From NCBI GenBank assembly GCA_024398135.1, contig CP073750.1, positions 620,001-684,000 on the forward strand: a stretch of 64,000 nucleotides of DNA, read 5' to 3'. This document shows, one piece after another, positions 52,407 to 60,423 of this stretch. The notes below the pieces were generated by a model, which saw nothing but the letters and a program-made list of their open reading frames with translations, ran no database searches and was not told the DNA's origin. Source of the DNA: a bacterium SCSIO 12643 (GTDB lineage Bacteria; Bacteroidota; Bacteroidia; Flavobacteriales_G; Salibacteraceae). A program made the translations under genes and the position numbers. How positions within the stretch are numbered: position 1 is the stretch's first letter; each line of letters opens with the position of its first letter.

Positions 52407-54158
52407 ATGTGGGTATCACGTTTTCTTAGTATCGGTTTATTATTTCTACTCTTTTCTTGCTCTAATCCGAATACGCCTATTGCAGACCAAATTTTTACAA
52501 ATGGAAAAATTTATACGGTCAATGAAGCGCAACCCTGGGCCGAAGCAATTGCCATCAAAGGGAATAAAATCATTTTCGTAGGCGCTTCTGAAGATGTTAA
52601 ATCATATTCAGGAAAAGAAACTCAAACAACAGATTTGAATGGTAAGATGATCCTTCCTGGTTTTGTGAGTGGCCATGATCATCTTATTGCATCAAACTGG
52701 ACAAAAGCCGGGGTCAATTTATTTCCAGCTAAAAACAAAGAAGAATACCTCGCTTTAATAAAAGAATACGCGGAAGCACACCCTGATGATGAATTTATCT
52801 ATGGTTATGGTTGGAATTATACTTCCTACGGTACAGAAAGACCAACAGCTGCAGATTTAGATCTTGTTGTTCCTAATCAAAAAGCTATTCTATTTGACTT
52901 TACCATTCATGATGCCTGGTTAAACTCTAAAATGCTTGAAGCTGGTGGAATCGATAAGAACACGGTAGATAAACAACCAGGATTTAGTTATTGGGTCCGT
53001 GATCCGGAAGGAAATCCTACCGGAAATTCAGTTGAACTTTCATGGATGGAAGCTTATAGTAATTCGGGAGCCTGGAATAAAGATGAACTACTGGTTAATA
53101 GTCAAAAAGAATTATATGACCGAGCGGCTACGCAGGGCTGGACGGCTATTTTAAACCTGGGTTTGGTTACCCCTAATATCTCCACATACGAAGAATACTT
53201 TGAGGACAATAAATACGCTATGCAACATCTTCAAAATCTGGATGATTCCGGAATGCTTAAACTAAGAACTTTCACGCATTATCTTTTCAAGAATGGAAGT
53301 ATTCCTATTCAGGATATTATTGAAGCTGCTCAAAAACTGAAAAACACGTATAACTCTGACATGGTACGAATGCAAGGAATTAAAATCCACCCCGAAGCCA
53401 ATTGGGGAACACATACCTCTTTAATGATTGATCCGTATACCGACCGTCCAGACTATCACGGTATTAATGGCATAGCTCCCGAAATAGTTCAGGAAATGGT
53501 TATTGCAGCCAATAAACAAGGATTTGATGTTTCGGTTCATGCTGATGGTAGCGCAACAATTCATACCACAATAAATGCGTTTGAAGCTTCACAAAAAGCG
53601 GGACAAACAAACTCCAGAAACTCTCTTCAACATTTTGCGGTTGTTCACCCAGATGATATGAAGCGTGTAGGAGAATTAGACATTCCTGTGAACTTAACTC
53701 CTATTTGGAGAACTGATTGGGGGAATACTTATCAATTAGCCATGGACAAACTGGGAAAAGATCGTACAGAATATTATTACCAACAATTACGAACTGCTTT
53801 TGATTTAGGTGTTAAAGTAAGTATTTCTGCAGATGTCCCTTCCACTCCATCTCAAGAAGCAGGTGCTTTATTTTTAATTGAATCTGCAATGACTCGAATG
53901 AATCCTAACGACCCAAATTCAGTTCCATTCCCTCCGGCATCTCAAGAAATTACTTTGGAACAAGGGATCAAAGGGGTAACAATATACCCCGCCTGGCAAG
54001 TCAGAATGGAAGACAAAATCGGATCTCTTGAAGTGGGTAAATATGCCGATTTAGTCATTCTTGAAAAGAACTTATTTGACGTAAATCCGGGAGAAATAGC
54101 TGATGTTCAAATTCTTGCTACAATGGTCAATGGAAAATATACGCATCAGCTTAAATAA
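52407..54158 (+). CDS. YtcJ-like amidohydrolase lipoprotein
   Basis: Amidohydrolase of 583 residues, YtcJ-like (amidohydro_3), with a lipoprotein signal: lipobox LFSC at residue 20 followed by SNPNT. Motifs: FTNGKIYTVNEAQPWAEAIAI, LPGFVSGHDHL (metal His pair), KIHPEANWGTHTS, VHADGSAT, and SISADVPSTPS near the C-terminus. It probably hydrolyses C-N bonds of an amide or imidazolone compound outside the inner membrane. Porin-like gene starts 6 bases later, so uptake and hydrolysis may be coupled. Confidence 0.85.
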   Translation: MWVSRFLSIGLLFLLFSCSNPNTPIADQIFTNGKIYTVNEAQPWAEAIAIKGNKIIFVGASEDVKSYSGKETQTTDLNGKMILPGFVSGHDHLIASNWTKAGVNLFPAKNKEEYLALIKEYAEAHPDDEFIYGYGWNYTSYGTERPTAADLDLVVPNQKAILFDFTIHDAWLNSKMLEAGGIDKNTVDKQPGFSYWVRDPEGNPTGNSVELSWMEAYSNSGAWNKDELLVNSQKELYDRAATQGWTAILNLGLVTPNISTYEEYFEDNKYAMQHLQNLDDSGMLKLRTFTHYLFKNGSIPIQDIIEAAQKLKNTYNSDMVRMQGIKIHPEANWGTHTSLMIDPYTDRPDYHGINGIAPEIVQEMVIAANKQGFDVSVHADGSATIHTTINAFEASQKAGQTNSRNSLQHFAVVHPDDMKRVGELDIPVNLTPIWRTDWGNTYQLAMDKLGKDRTEYYYQQLRTAFDLGVKVSISADVPSTPSQEAGALFLIESAMTRMNPNDPNSVPFPPASQEITLEQGIKGVTIYPAWQVRMEDKIGSLEVGKYADLVILEKNLFDVNPGEIADVQILATMVNGKYTHQLK

Positions 54159-54164
54159 ATATCA

Positions 54165-55334
54165 TTGAAAAAATATCGTCTTATTTTATTACTGTTGGTA
54201 TGGTATCAAATATCGTATGCTCAAAATGATACCACGCATATTATTCAAAAGCCAAATGTATTTGAAGCCATAGAAAGTTCACGTATTTCATCTGAAAATA
54301 CCAAATCTGGTAAAACCAACTTTGAACATTGGAGCTATTCGACCAAACCACACGCGATTGTTGGATATTTGGGTTCCATATTTCAAGGGGGATTTTCTAA
54401 CGAAAAATCAAGTTCAAATTGGCACTATGATATAGGCGCCATCTATCGAGGTAAATTGATCAATTCAAAAGCATACAAACTCAATATTCATGCCTGGGTA
54501 GAACATACTAATTTATTAGGAGGTTCAGCACCCAAAAAGTTTGCAAAGGATTTACAGATGTTTTCCGTCACAAATGCATCAGACGCATCAAACGCCAGTT
54601 TCTCATTAGAGTATTTACATATTGAAAACTTCTTTTTTGATGGTTTTTGGGATGTCTCGGTAGGTAAATTAGAACCTCTGTTTTACATGACCTTTGCAGA
54701 TTATAGCGGATGGGATAAACTTACTTTTTTTAGTAAAACAACTGCATCGGATCCTGTTCCTGACATGGATGGCGCTTTTGGTTTTTATACGGAACTTAAT
54801 TTCTCTGATCATATTTCTATCGGAGGTCAAATCATTGACGACAACCCAAGAAACGAATATCTGGATCCAGCAAACTTCTTTTTAAACACCAGCTATGCGT
54901 ATCAGGGTTTTGTACGTGTTAGTATCCCTTCTCAGAAGAAACTATACAGTTCACACGTGTTTGATGTGTATTCTTATGAATCCAGTTCAGAAAAATCAAG
55001 CGGAAACGGATGGATTTATGTGGGAAATCAAGGATTGACCAAACGATTCATTCTTACAATGAAACTATCCAATGGTCAGGGCCGAATTCTATCTTACAAT
55101 GGTGCTTACAGCGCTGGTATAGTTCTACTAAGACCCTTTAATCGCGCTGGTGAACAATTTGGTGCAGCACTCCAGATAAATGAATTAAAAGAGCAATACG
55201 AGTATGGTATAGATTCTTATTATAAGTTTTTTCTTTTTGAATGGATCACGGCTTCGGTTAATACCCAACTATATTACACCAAAAACAAAAAACTGGCTTT
55301 TATCCCGGGAGTCCGAGTGATGATGACCTACTAA
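54165..55334 (+). CDS. Outer-membrane porin, OprB-like
   Basis: Outer-membrane barrel protein of 389 residues, signal peptide ending SYAQ (residue 20). Alternating strands run through the protein, such as DIGAIYRGKLI, LNIHAWVEHTNLLGG, DVSVGKLEPLF, FGFYTELNFSDH, and ending in RVMMTY. The arrangement resembles OprB-type carbohydrate-selective porins, though recognition is moderate. It starts with TTG 6 bases after the amidohydrolase gene, so the two form an operon. Confidence 0.7.
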   Translation: MKKYRLILLLLVWYQISYAQNDTTHIIQKPNVFEAIESSRISSENTKSGKTNFEHWSYSTKPHAIVGYLGSIFQGGFSNEKSSSNWHYDIGAIYRGKLINSKAYKLNIHAWVEHTNLLGGSAPKKFAKDLQMFSVTNASDASNASFSLEYLHIENFFFDGFWDVSVGKLEPLFYMTFADYSGWDKLTFFSKTTASDPVPDMDGAFGFYTELNFSDHISIGGQIIDDNPRNEYLDPANFFLNTSYAYQGFVRVSIPSQKKLYSSHVFDVYSYESSSEKSSGNGWIYVGNQGLTKRFILTMKLSNGQGRILSYNGAYSAGIVLLRPFNRAGEQFGAALQINELKEQYEYGIDSYYKFFLFEWITASVNTQLYYTKNKKLAFIPGVRVMMTY

Positions 55335-55397
55335 ACGTATACAATCTCAATCGATAATTTAAGTTTATACTTCTGTACTAATTCAAAACCATTCAAG

Positions 55398-55910
55398 TTG
55401 AAAAGAAGAAAAAAGGTTCTTATGGGCATTCTTATAATTGGGTCAATTGGCTTTATTATTCCTCAAAATTTGAAAATGCCTGTTCAGGGAGCTACGAAAT
55501 CAGATTATAACTTAAAATCATTCTGGTTCTATCCCTGGGGTAAATCAATTACGCATAAAGGAGTTGATATTTTCGCTAAAAAGGGTACCCGGATTAATTC
55601 TGCCACGTGGGGTATTGTAATATACTCCGGAAACATCAGCATGGGTGGTAACTTTGTCCTTGTATTGGGTCCTAAATGGAGATTACATTATTATGCCCAT
55701 CTAAACGAACTAAAAACTTCCCCACTCTCACTAGTCAATAAAAACACTGCTATTGGTACTGTTGGTGATAGTGGTAATGCATCGGGAAAATCACCACACT
55801 TACATTATTCTATCGTCACATTAGTTCCATATGTTTGGAGAGCTGATCAAGATCGACAGGGGTGGAAAAAAATGTTTTATTTGAATCCTATTACATATCT
55901 TGAACAATAA
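55398..55910 (+). CDS. M23-family peptidase, small
   Basis: Small M23/LytM-type metallopeptidase of 170 residues with an N-terminal membrane anchor or uncleaved signal (about residues 6-22). The zinc motif pair is complete: HKGVDIF (near residue 53) and HLHYSI (near 133), with GNFVLVLGPKWRLHYYAHLN between. It should cleave peptidoglycan crosslinks. It starts with TTG at 55398, and no in-frame ATG is at a better place. Confidence 0.82.
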   Translation: MKRRKKVLMGILIIGSIGFIIPQNLKMPVQGATKSDYNLKSFWFYPWGKSITHKGVDIFAKKGTRINSATWGIVIYSGNISMGGNFVLVLGPKWRLHYYAHLNELKTSPLSLVNKNTAIGTVGDSGNASGKSPHLHYSIVTLVPYVWRADQDRQGWKKMFYLNPITYLEQ

Positions 55911-56025
55911 CCTTTTCGTCCTGTTTATTGAATCCTTTTCATTTTAATGACTTGAATAGATTGCAACTTTTTGTAAATCAAACTTATTTGTATCTGACCC
56001 GACAATTCATCGCTAAGAGGTATCT

Positions 56026-56033
56026 TATGTTTG
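56026..56033 (+). promoter_or_regulatory. TAnnTTTG -7 box for DoxX gene
   Basis: TATGTTTG, perfect consensus, 40 bases before the DoxX-family ATG at 56074. Confidence 0.5.
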
Positions 56034-56073
56034 TATCATCCAAACGGCACCATTATTCATCAACTAATTCATT

Positions 56074-56649
56074 ATGGAAAAGATCAAACAAACGATTCAA
56101 ACATTCAAAAATCTCTTAGATCAAATGCAAGATATTCCCTTGCTTGCTATTCGTTTTTTGCTTGCATTAGGTTTTTATTTCCCCGCAATGGAAAAGTGGA
56201 ATAACATGGAAGCAACTATCGCATGGTTTGGAAACGAAGATTGGGGATTAGGATTGCCTTTTCCGGAACTTCAGGCCTATCTCGCTGCTACCACTGAAAT
56301 TTTAGGCGTTTGGATGTTAATCTTCGGAATTGGAACAAGATTGATCTCTATCCCTCTAATTGGTACCATGGTAGTCGCAATTCTAACCGTACATATTGAT
56401 CATGGTTGGTATGTGATCGGACAATCTGCCTTGAACCCGGAAATAGCAGAACGAATTGGAGCTGCTAAGGGTATTTTAAAAGAACATGGAAACTACAACT
56501 GGTTGACAGATAAAGGTAGTTTCGTGATTTTACAAAATGGGGTTGAAACAGTAGTTACCTATATCATATTACTCCTTACGCTAGTTACTAAAGGTCCTGG
56601 CAGGATTAGTCTGGATTACTTCGTAGAAAAAAAGCTTTTTGATAAATAG
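56074..56649 (+). CDS. DoxX-family membrane protein
   Basis: DoxX/HvfX-like integral membrane protein of 191 residues with four hydrophobic segments. The N-terminal LAIRFLLALGFYFPAMEKWNN and the following FPELQAYLAATTEILGVWML (each quoted in part) are the family pattern. HvfX-type members assist maturation of copper-binding peptides, and other DoxX proteins work in redox or oxygen chemistry; no precursor peptide gene is seen here, so only DoxX is claimed. Confidence 0.8.
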   Translation: MEKIKQTIQTFKNLLDQMQDIPLLAIRFLLALGFYFPAMEKWNNMEATIAWFGNEDWGLGLPFPELQAYLAATTEILGVWMLIFGIGTRLISIPLIGTMVVAILTVHIDHGWYVIGQSALNPEIAERIGAAKGILKEHGNYNWLTDKGSFVILQNGVETVVTYIILLLTLVTKGPGRISLDYFVEKKLFDK

Positions 56650-56678
56650 TAGTTCATTACATTTATCTACCTCCACAC

Positions 56679-56710
56679 AAAAAAGCCTTGAGATATCTCG
56701 GGGCTTTTTT
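56679..56710. terminator. Bidirectional terminator
   Basis: Stem AAAAGCCTTGAGAT/ATCTCGGGGCTTTT with two G-T wobbles, A-run left and T-run right. It separates the DoxX gene from the converging membrane protein gene. Confidence 0.8.
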
Positions 56711-57260
56711 ATTTCCTTTTCATAATCTTCCTGATTTGCATTAAGAGTTCTCCCTGATCTTTTGCATTTAAATGCACTCCTATTCCGACACTCTTACCGA
56801 TATAATCAAATACGATTTGCTCGTTGCCGACAATCCAAAAAGACTTGTTTAAGGCTGCATTAATCGATTTTTGATCGGTCTTTACTTTTCGAACATCTTT
56901 TATATTTTCACGTGTATATCGCTGTACTTTTCCGTAAGAAAAAACCGACTTCTTGATATACCATTCATTTGGGGTGATCTTAATCAATTCAAATCCATAG
57001 GTTTTATACAACCAACTATACAATACCTTAATCTCGAAGTAAAACCAAAAAACGATATACGTAATAAAGAAGAATAACTGCTCAGAAGTAAGCTTTCCGG
57101 AAAAAACATAATAGACCACGTATAACCCTGTAAAAGTCCATAGTACCAACCATCCCAACAAAGCATGATTCATCCACCCTTCGGTCTTTCCTAAAATCTT
57201 AATGATCGTCTCTTTATCCTTTTTACTAACCGTTATTCGTTCCCCAATTGACAGCTTCAT
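56709..57260 (-). CDS. Hypothetical membrane protein, PH-like
   Basis: Protein of 183 residues with a pair of membrane helices at about residues 34-54 and 62-85 and a C-terminal soluble part (about 95-180: GFELIKITPNEWYIKKSVFSYG, RYTRENIKDVRKV, GVHLNAKDQGELLMQI) that resembles a bacterial PH-like domain after two helices. Family not recognised with certainty. Transcribed divergently from the TPR gene. Confidence 0.6.
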   Translation of the reverse strand: MKLSIGERITVSKKDKETIIKILGKTEGWMNHALLGWLVLWTFTGLYVVYYVFSGKLTSEQLFFFITYIVFWFYFEIKVLYSWLYKTYGFELIKITPNEWYIKKSVFSYGKVQRYTRENIKDVRKVKTDQKSINAALNKSFWIVGNEQIVFDYIGKSVGIGVHLNAKDQGELLMQIRKIMKRK

Positions 57261-57302
57261 ATAATTTTATTTTTGGAATACTTATTGTTTCATCTCAAAA
57301 CT

Positions 57303-57310
57303 TATTTTTG
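57303..57310 (+). promoter_or_regulatory. TAnnTTTG -7 box for TPR-trmD operon
   Basis: TATTTTTG, perfect consensus, 40 bases before the ATG at 57351. Confidence 0.5.
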
Positions 57311-57350
57311 CGAAGTATTCAACACGCCAAAAGTGGCACTTTAAATTGTT

Positions 57351-58139
57351 ATGACCATGAAAATTCAGTCTGTAGTTCAACGTTTATCAATTAGTTTTTT
57401 GTTTCTAATCGTATTCTCATTTAATGCAACATCGCAGGTTGCAGGAGCTAAACATGAAAAATTAATTGACCTATACGTAATGGGCCGATTCGAAGACTGT
57501 ATGTTGAAGGCTCAGAAAATGACACTTAATGATAAGTACAAAAGTGAAAGTGAACCTTATTTATGGGTAGCTATGTGCCTGATCGAATTAACTAAAGATC
57601 CTGAATTAGAGGAATTCTATCCTGAGCAAAAAACAATCAAAGAGGCCATTAAATATGGCGTGAAGTTCAAAAAGAAAGACGATAAACTTAAGAGCAAAGA
57701 TCAGGATTACATTTTTGACCAAAATGTTGATTTTGTATACGAGCTTATTGAAATGGCTTTGATTGAAGGTAAAAGTCAACTGGCTGCAGACAGTTATTCA
57801 AAAGCATCATATTTCTATAAATTAGCTGCTAAATTAGATCCGGAAAATCAAGAGCTTCAGTTAATGAATGGTGTGGTATACCTTTACAATAAAAATAGAG
57901 AAGGTCAGGATTTTGTGGATTCAGCAATGGACTACTTCAAGGCGCAGGCTGAAGTTGGAGGATTTGAAGTAAACCCTAAATCAGAAAGAGCATTTGTAGA
58001 TGGATTTTACTATTATTCTCAATATTTAGAGTCTAAGGGACAGGCGGATGAAGCTTTTAAAGTAATTGCATTAGCTGTGAAATTAGATCCGGAAAACCAG
58101 AAGTTTATTCAACGCTATAAGCAGTTAAGCGGAGAGTAA
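57351..58139 (+). CDS. Exported TPR-type protein
   Basis: Exported protein of 262 residues with a signal peptide (about residues 1-28, ending NATSQ). The rest is all-helical, with TPR-like units such as AADSYSKASYFYKLAAKLDPENQEL (near 145-170) and ADEAFKVIALAVKLDPENQKF (near 232-255), each quoted in part. It lies immediately ahead of trmD and rplS, where rpsP and rimM often sit in other bacteria. Function unknown; probably protein-protein contacts in the periplasm. Confidence 0.72.
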   Translation: MTMKIQSVVQRLSISFLFLIVFSFNATSQVAGAKHEKLIDLYVMGRFEDCMLKAQKMTLNDKYKSESEPYLWVAMCLIELTKDPELEEFYPEQKTIKEAIKYGVKFKKKDDKLKSKDQDYIFDQNVDFVYELIEMALIEGKSQLAADSYSKASYFYKLAAKLDPENQELQLMNGVVYLYNKNREGQDFVDSAMDYFKAQAEVGGFEVNPKSERAFVDGFYYYSQYLESKGQADEAFKVIALAVKLDPENQKFIQRYKQLSGE

Positions 58140-58163
58140 CCTCAAAACTTCTTCTCATATCAG

Positions 58164-58841
58164 ATGCGTATAGATATTGTTACGTTATTTCCTGAAATTT
58201 TTAATGGTCCGTTTTCAGAGTCTATCGTAAAACGAGCAATTGAAAACCAAATTGTTTCGATTCATTTTCATAATCCGAGAGATTATAGTCAAAACAAACA
58301 CAAAAAGGTAGATGACTATCAATTTGGTGGTGGTGCAGGAATGGTCATGATGGTTGAGCCTTTAGCTTTACTGTTGGATGAGCTATTAAATGAACGAACT
58401 TATGATGCGGTCATATATATGACCCCAGACGGCCATCGACTGGAGCAAAAGGATTTAAATCAGTACTCTTCTTTTGATAACATTATTATCATCAACGGTC
58501 ATTACAAAGGAATTGATCAAAGAATCCGAGATCATTATGTGACTCACGAAATCTCCATTGGAGATTATGTTCTTTCCGGAGGAGAATTAGCTACTTCGGT
58601 TTTTTGTGACGCTTTGATTAGACTAATTCCTGGAGCTATTGGTGATGGTACTTCGGCTTTATCAGACTCTTTTCAAGATGATTTGTTGGCTCCACCTGTG
58701 TATACGCGTCCGGCAGAATTTAGAGGTTGGAAAGTTCCGGAAATACTTACTTCCGGAAATTTAAAAGCCATTGATGACTGGCGTCATGAGCAAGCCGTCT
58801 CAAAAACCTTGGAGCGAAAACCATGGATGCTTAAAGATTAA
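58164..58841 (+). CDS. trmD: tRNA (guanine-N1)-methyltransferase
   Basis: TrmD, SPOUT-class methyltransferase of 225 residues making m1G37 in tRNA to prevent frameshifting. Clear motifs: IDIVTLFPEIF at the start, VDDYQFGGGAGMVMMVEP near residues 53-70, INGHYKGIDQRI near 116, and the knot signature SIGDYVLSGGELA near 137. The usual neighbour rplS follows after a 128-base gap with its own likely start signals. High certainty. Confidence 0.96.
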   Translation: MRIDIVTLFPEIFNGPFSESIVKRAIENQIVSIHFHNPRDYSQNKHKKVDDYQFGGGAGMVMMVEPLALLLDELLNERTYDAVIYMTPDGHRLEQKDLNQYSSFDNIIIINGHYKGIDQRIRDHYVTHEISIGDYVLSGGELATSVFCDALIRLIPGAIGDGTSALSDSFQDDLLAPPVYTRPAEFRGWKVPEILTSGNLKAIDDWRHEQAVSKTLERKPWMLKD

Positions 58842-58969
58842 GTGTATAGCACTTAAAAAATATTCTTTGTTTTTGTCAAAAAAACATTCACATCACCTAA
58901 CATATTAAATAATATTTTGTATTATTGCACCCCCAAATTTAATGGGTTGAAATTATTAAGATTAGAAAA

Positions 58970-59320
58970 ATGAATCCGAAAGTACAACAAGCTGCAATTA
59001 GCAACGTAGAGATAAAAGAACTTCCAAGTTTTAAAGCGGGTGATACCATTACTGTTAACTATAAAATTAAAGAAGGTAACAAAGAAAGGGTTCAGCCTTA
59101 CCAAGGTGTTTGTATCAAAAGAACTGGTGAAGGTCATACAGCAACATTTACGGTTAGAAAAATTTCAAATGGTGTAGGTATTGAAAGAATTTTCCCTATC
59201 TCATCTCCATTCATTGAAGGAATCGAAGTAAACAAAGTTGGTGTAGTAAGAAGATCTAAAATCTATTACTTAAGAGAAAGAACTGGTAAGTCAGCTAGAA
59301 TTAAAGAAAAAAGAATGTAA
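58970..59320 (+). CDS. rplS: Ribosomal protein L19
   Basis: Large-subunit ribosomal protein bL19, 116 residues. Hallmark sequences [50 protein letters not shown] and [25 protein letters not shown] (each quoted in part) are present. It follows trmD, as in most bacteria, and ends with a strong terminator at 59342. Confidence 0.97.
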   Translation: MNPKVQQAAISNVEIKELPSFKAGDTITVNYKIKEGNKERVQPYQGVCIKRTGEGHTATFTVRKISNGVGIERIFPISSPFIEGIEVNKVGVVRRSKIYYLRERTGKSARIKEKRM

Positions 59321-59341
59321 TTATACATTTAATCATACAAT

Positions 59342-59373
59342 AAAAAAGGTCAGACAAATGTCTGACCTTTTTT
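59342..59373. terminator. Terminator after rplS
   Basis: Long stem AAAAAAGGTCAGACA pairing with its complement, T-run on the plus strand; it can also serve the converging heme lipoprotein gene. Confidence 0.9.
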
Positions 59374-59398
59374 ATTGCGTTATATTTTGATTCCCCAA

Positions 59399-59875
59399 TT
59401 AAGGAACCAGTTTTAATCTGTTAATCTTTTTTATAGGGCCAGGACAAAACGATTGATGACAATGGACACAAGCGTTCATTACTTCATTATAATGCGCTAT
59501 ATCCTGCGATTGCTTAAAACCATCAAGCTTATTTAACCAAACATTGGCAAATCCATAAAACTGTTCATTTAAATCTTCAGGATTAGTCGCTTTTGCATTC
59601 AACATACGCTCATAGCCCTTCAATAATGAATCAGGAACTAACTCTTTTTGATCCACCATTTCACCCACCACAGTCATATTCGCATACATCTCACGCATGA
59701 CCTGTGCCAATTCACTTGGTTCGTATAAAACTCCTTTAGAGGCTTTCTTAGTCTTTGCTTTTTCCTCTATATTAGGAACTTCGGATTCCTTCTTCTGAGC
59801 AGGCTCAGAATTACATCCCATTCCAACAAATAAGATAGCCGCTAAAGAATACAGTTTTATGTTTCTAGTTAACAT
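59399..59875 (-). CDS. c-type heme lipoprotein
   Basis: Lipoprotein of 158 residues from the ATG at 59875. The signal MLTRNIKLYSLAAILF ends with the lipobox-like VGMGC (Cys near 21). The C-terminal region contains a CxxCH heme-attachment motif (ACVHCHQSF) and further helical segments, like class II c-type cytochromes (cytochrome c'-like), where the heme site is near the C-terminus. The ATG overlaps the stop of the DUF4920 gene by 11 bases, so they are coupled. A longer reading from 59962 would overlap that gene by about 100 bases and lacks a signal at its start. Confidence 0.72.
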   Translation of the reverse strand: MLTRNIKLYSLAAILFVGMGCNSEPAQKKESEVPNIEEKAKTKKASKGVLYEPSELAQVMREMYANMTVVGEMVDQKELVPDSLLKGYERMLNAKATNPEDLNEQFYGFANVWLNKLDGFKQSQDIAHYNEVMNACVHCHQSFCPGPIKKINRLKLVP

Positions 59876-60404
59876 AAACTCCGGTAGCCTCGTAAGACAA
59901 TGTAATAATTGGCTCTGTAATTTTATCAATAGAGTCCTGGCTTGCATTCGCATCCATAGCATAATGCTTCAACTGCTCCACAGATAGAGTATCGTAATAT
60001 AAAACACCGTTCAATACTGTTTCATGACCTTTTGAATCAAGAGGTACAAAAAAGTCGTAATCTTTAAACGAAACTCTGATATCCTGATCACCGGCAGTTA
60101 CGTTCATCCAACATCCTTTCTTTTTACAATTCTCTGTAATGGTCGATGCAAATGCGATTTCCTTTGGGTTACCATCAAAGCTTTTGATCAATTCAATCAC
60201 ATCCTCCTCGGAAGACAATTGGTTTTTATCGAATTCTTGTCCGGCAAAATACGGGTATACCGACTCTTCTGCTTTTTCATCTTCAACCGCCTCAGCCACT
60301 TCTACATGTTCTGCCTGCTCAGTTGTATTTTGTGTTTGATTTTCTGTATTGCTACAAGAGATTCCCAATAATACCAATGGGAGTACATACAAGATCTTTT
60401 TCAT
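59865..60404 (-). CDS. DUF4920 lipoprotein
   Basis: Lipoprotein of 179 residues, lipobox GISC at residue 17, then a Thr/Glu-rich linker and a DUF4920 domain (about 75-178): EIAFASTITENCKKKGCWMNV (quoted in part) with a conserved CKKKGCW pair, DIRVSFKDYDFFVPLDSKG and YDTLSVEQLKHYA. Members are thought to handle metal or redox chemistry in the envelope, and the CxxxxC pair suggests ligand binding. It is coupled to the heme lipoprotein gene downstream. Confidence 0.82.
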   Translation of the reverse strand: MKKILYVLPLVLLGISCSNTENQTQNTTEQAEHVEVAEAVEDEKAEESVYPYFAGQEFDKNQLSSEEDVIELIKSFDGNPKEIAFASTITENCKKKGCWMNVTAGDQDIRVSFKDYDFFVPLDSKGHETVLNGVLYYDTLSVEQLKHYAMDANASQDSIDKITEPIITLSYEATGVYVN

Positions 60405-60423
60405 TTGGTTCGAAATAATTTGT

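Noticed and set aside
56074..56649. Copper-binding RiPP cluster around the DoxX/HvfX-like gene
   Set aside because: No Cys-rich precursor peptide or HvfB/HvfC-like genes are adjacent.
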